Assembly (NCBI GenBank): GCA_946544695.1 | Contig: CAMNMO010000177.1 | Span: forward strand, 1-6,125 | Direction of reading: 5' to 3' | Source: an uncultured Ruminococcus sp. | GTDB lineage: Bacteria > Bacillota > Clostridia > Oscillospirales > Ruminococcaceae | DNA length: 6,125 nt | In this document: positions 5,923 through 6,125 of the stretch, in pieces | How positions within the stretch are numbered: position 1 is the first letter of the stretch | How the letters are laid out: each line of letters opens with the position of its first letter | Notes under the pieces: model-generated | What the model was told of the DNA's origin: nothing | What the model saw: the letters and a program-made list of their open reading frames with translations, nothing else | Database searches by the model: none | Program-made: the position numbers and the translations under genes

Positions 5923-5980
5923 TCCATAAGTCATAATTGTTGTACATACATTTCGGCTTTGCTGATATATCGAAAAAAAT

Positions 5981-6011
5981 TGCGCTCACGAAAGTTCGTG
6001 GGCGCATTTTT
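5981..6011 (+). terminator. Intrinsic terminator after proS (probably bidirectional)
   Basis: Bases 5981-5992 (TGCGCTCACGAA) pair with 5995-6006 (TTCGTGGGCGCA), 12 bp with one wobble; the innermost pairs probably open to form the loop. T5 follows at 6007-6011. A7 at 5973-5979 precedes the stem, so it would also act on transcripts entering from the right. It starts 58 bases after the proS stop. Confidence 0.88.
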
Positions 6012-6013
6012 AG

Positions 6014-6038
6014 TTCCCGCCGCAGATGGTGGGCGGAA
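6014..6038. other. Imperfect GC-rich hairpin between the two terminators
   Basis: TTCC...GCC (6014-6021) can pair with GGCGGAA (6032-6038), leaving one C bulged and a loop of about 10 bases. Only an A-run follows (6037-6041), so on the + strand it is not an intrinsic terminator. Its role is unclear and it may be incidental. Confidence 0.35.
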
Positions 6039-6059
6039 AAATAACAGTGCCGATAAAAA

Positions 6060-6095
6060 ATGCGTCCGTGAAAAAACACGAACGCATATTTTTTT
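6060..6095 (+). terminator. Second intrinsic terminator (probably bidirectional)
   Basis: Bases 6060-6070 pair with 6077-6087 with one C-A mismatch (6066/6081), closing an A6 loop. T7 follows at 6089-6095 and an A-run (6055-6060) precedes the stem. It may back up the terminator at 5981-6011, or end a convergent gene lying to the right of the window. Confidence 0.8.
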
Positions 6096-6125
6096 ACCTG
6101 AAAACAGCGACAAATGATCCCTGCC

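Overview
The window looks like a chromosomal stretch from an anaerobic Firmicute of the Clostridia, most likely a Ruminococcus-like Oscillospiraceae. This is inferred from three things: moderate GC with frequent aga/ata codons beside cgt and ctg, an archaeal/eukaryotic-type prolyl-tRNA synthetase, and a DUF4358-type lipoprotein next to an MBOAT acyltransferase. All supported genes lie on the + strand. No mobile element, CRISPR array, tRNA or rRNA is visible.

Layout. Bases 1-276 are the 3' end of a gene whose product ends in a Pro/Glu/Thr/Gln-rich tail. It overlaps maf (266-853), a nucleotide pyrophosphatase gene whose strongest ribosome binding site points to a TTG start. A strong intrinsic terminator (867-907) closes that unit. 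A good sigma-A type promoter (1004-1032, with a 6-bp inverted repeat across its -35 box) then drives a second unit: a membrane-anchored SGNH/GDSL hydrolase (1069-1935), a DUF4358 lipoprotein (1974-2468) and an AlgI/DltB/PatA-like MBOAT O-acyltransferase (2468-3913). Next come a short, apparently frameshifted ORF (3917-4116), an unrecognised single-pass membrane protein (4119-4493) and proS (4480-5922). No intrinsic terminator is visible between 1069 and 5922, so all of these may be co-transcribed. Two intrinsic terminators (5981-6011 and 6060-6095), both A/T-flanked and so probably bidirectional, follow proS.

How the genes may work together. MBOAT proteins of this class pass acyl groups across the membrane. 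SGNH proteins of the DltD/PatB/AlgX kind complete or reverse that transfer on an extracytoplasmic polymer. The SGNH, lipoprotein and MBOAT trio is therefore a candidate envelope-polymer O-acylation module, with the DUF4358 lipoprotein as its uncharacterised member. That is the most interesting part of the window. The acceptor cannot be read from the sequence. Maf and ProRS are ordinary housekeeping functions.
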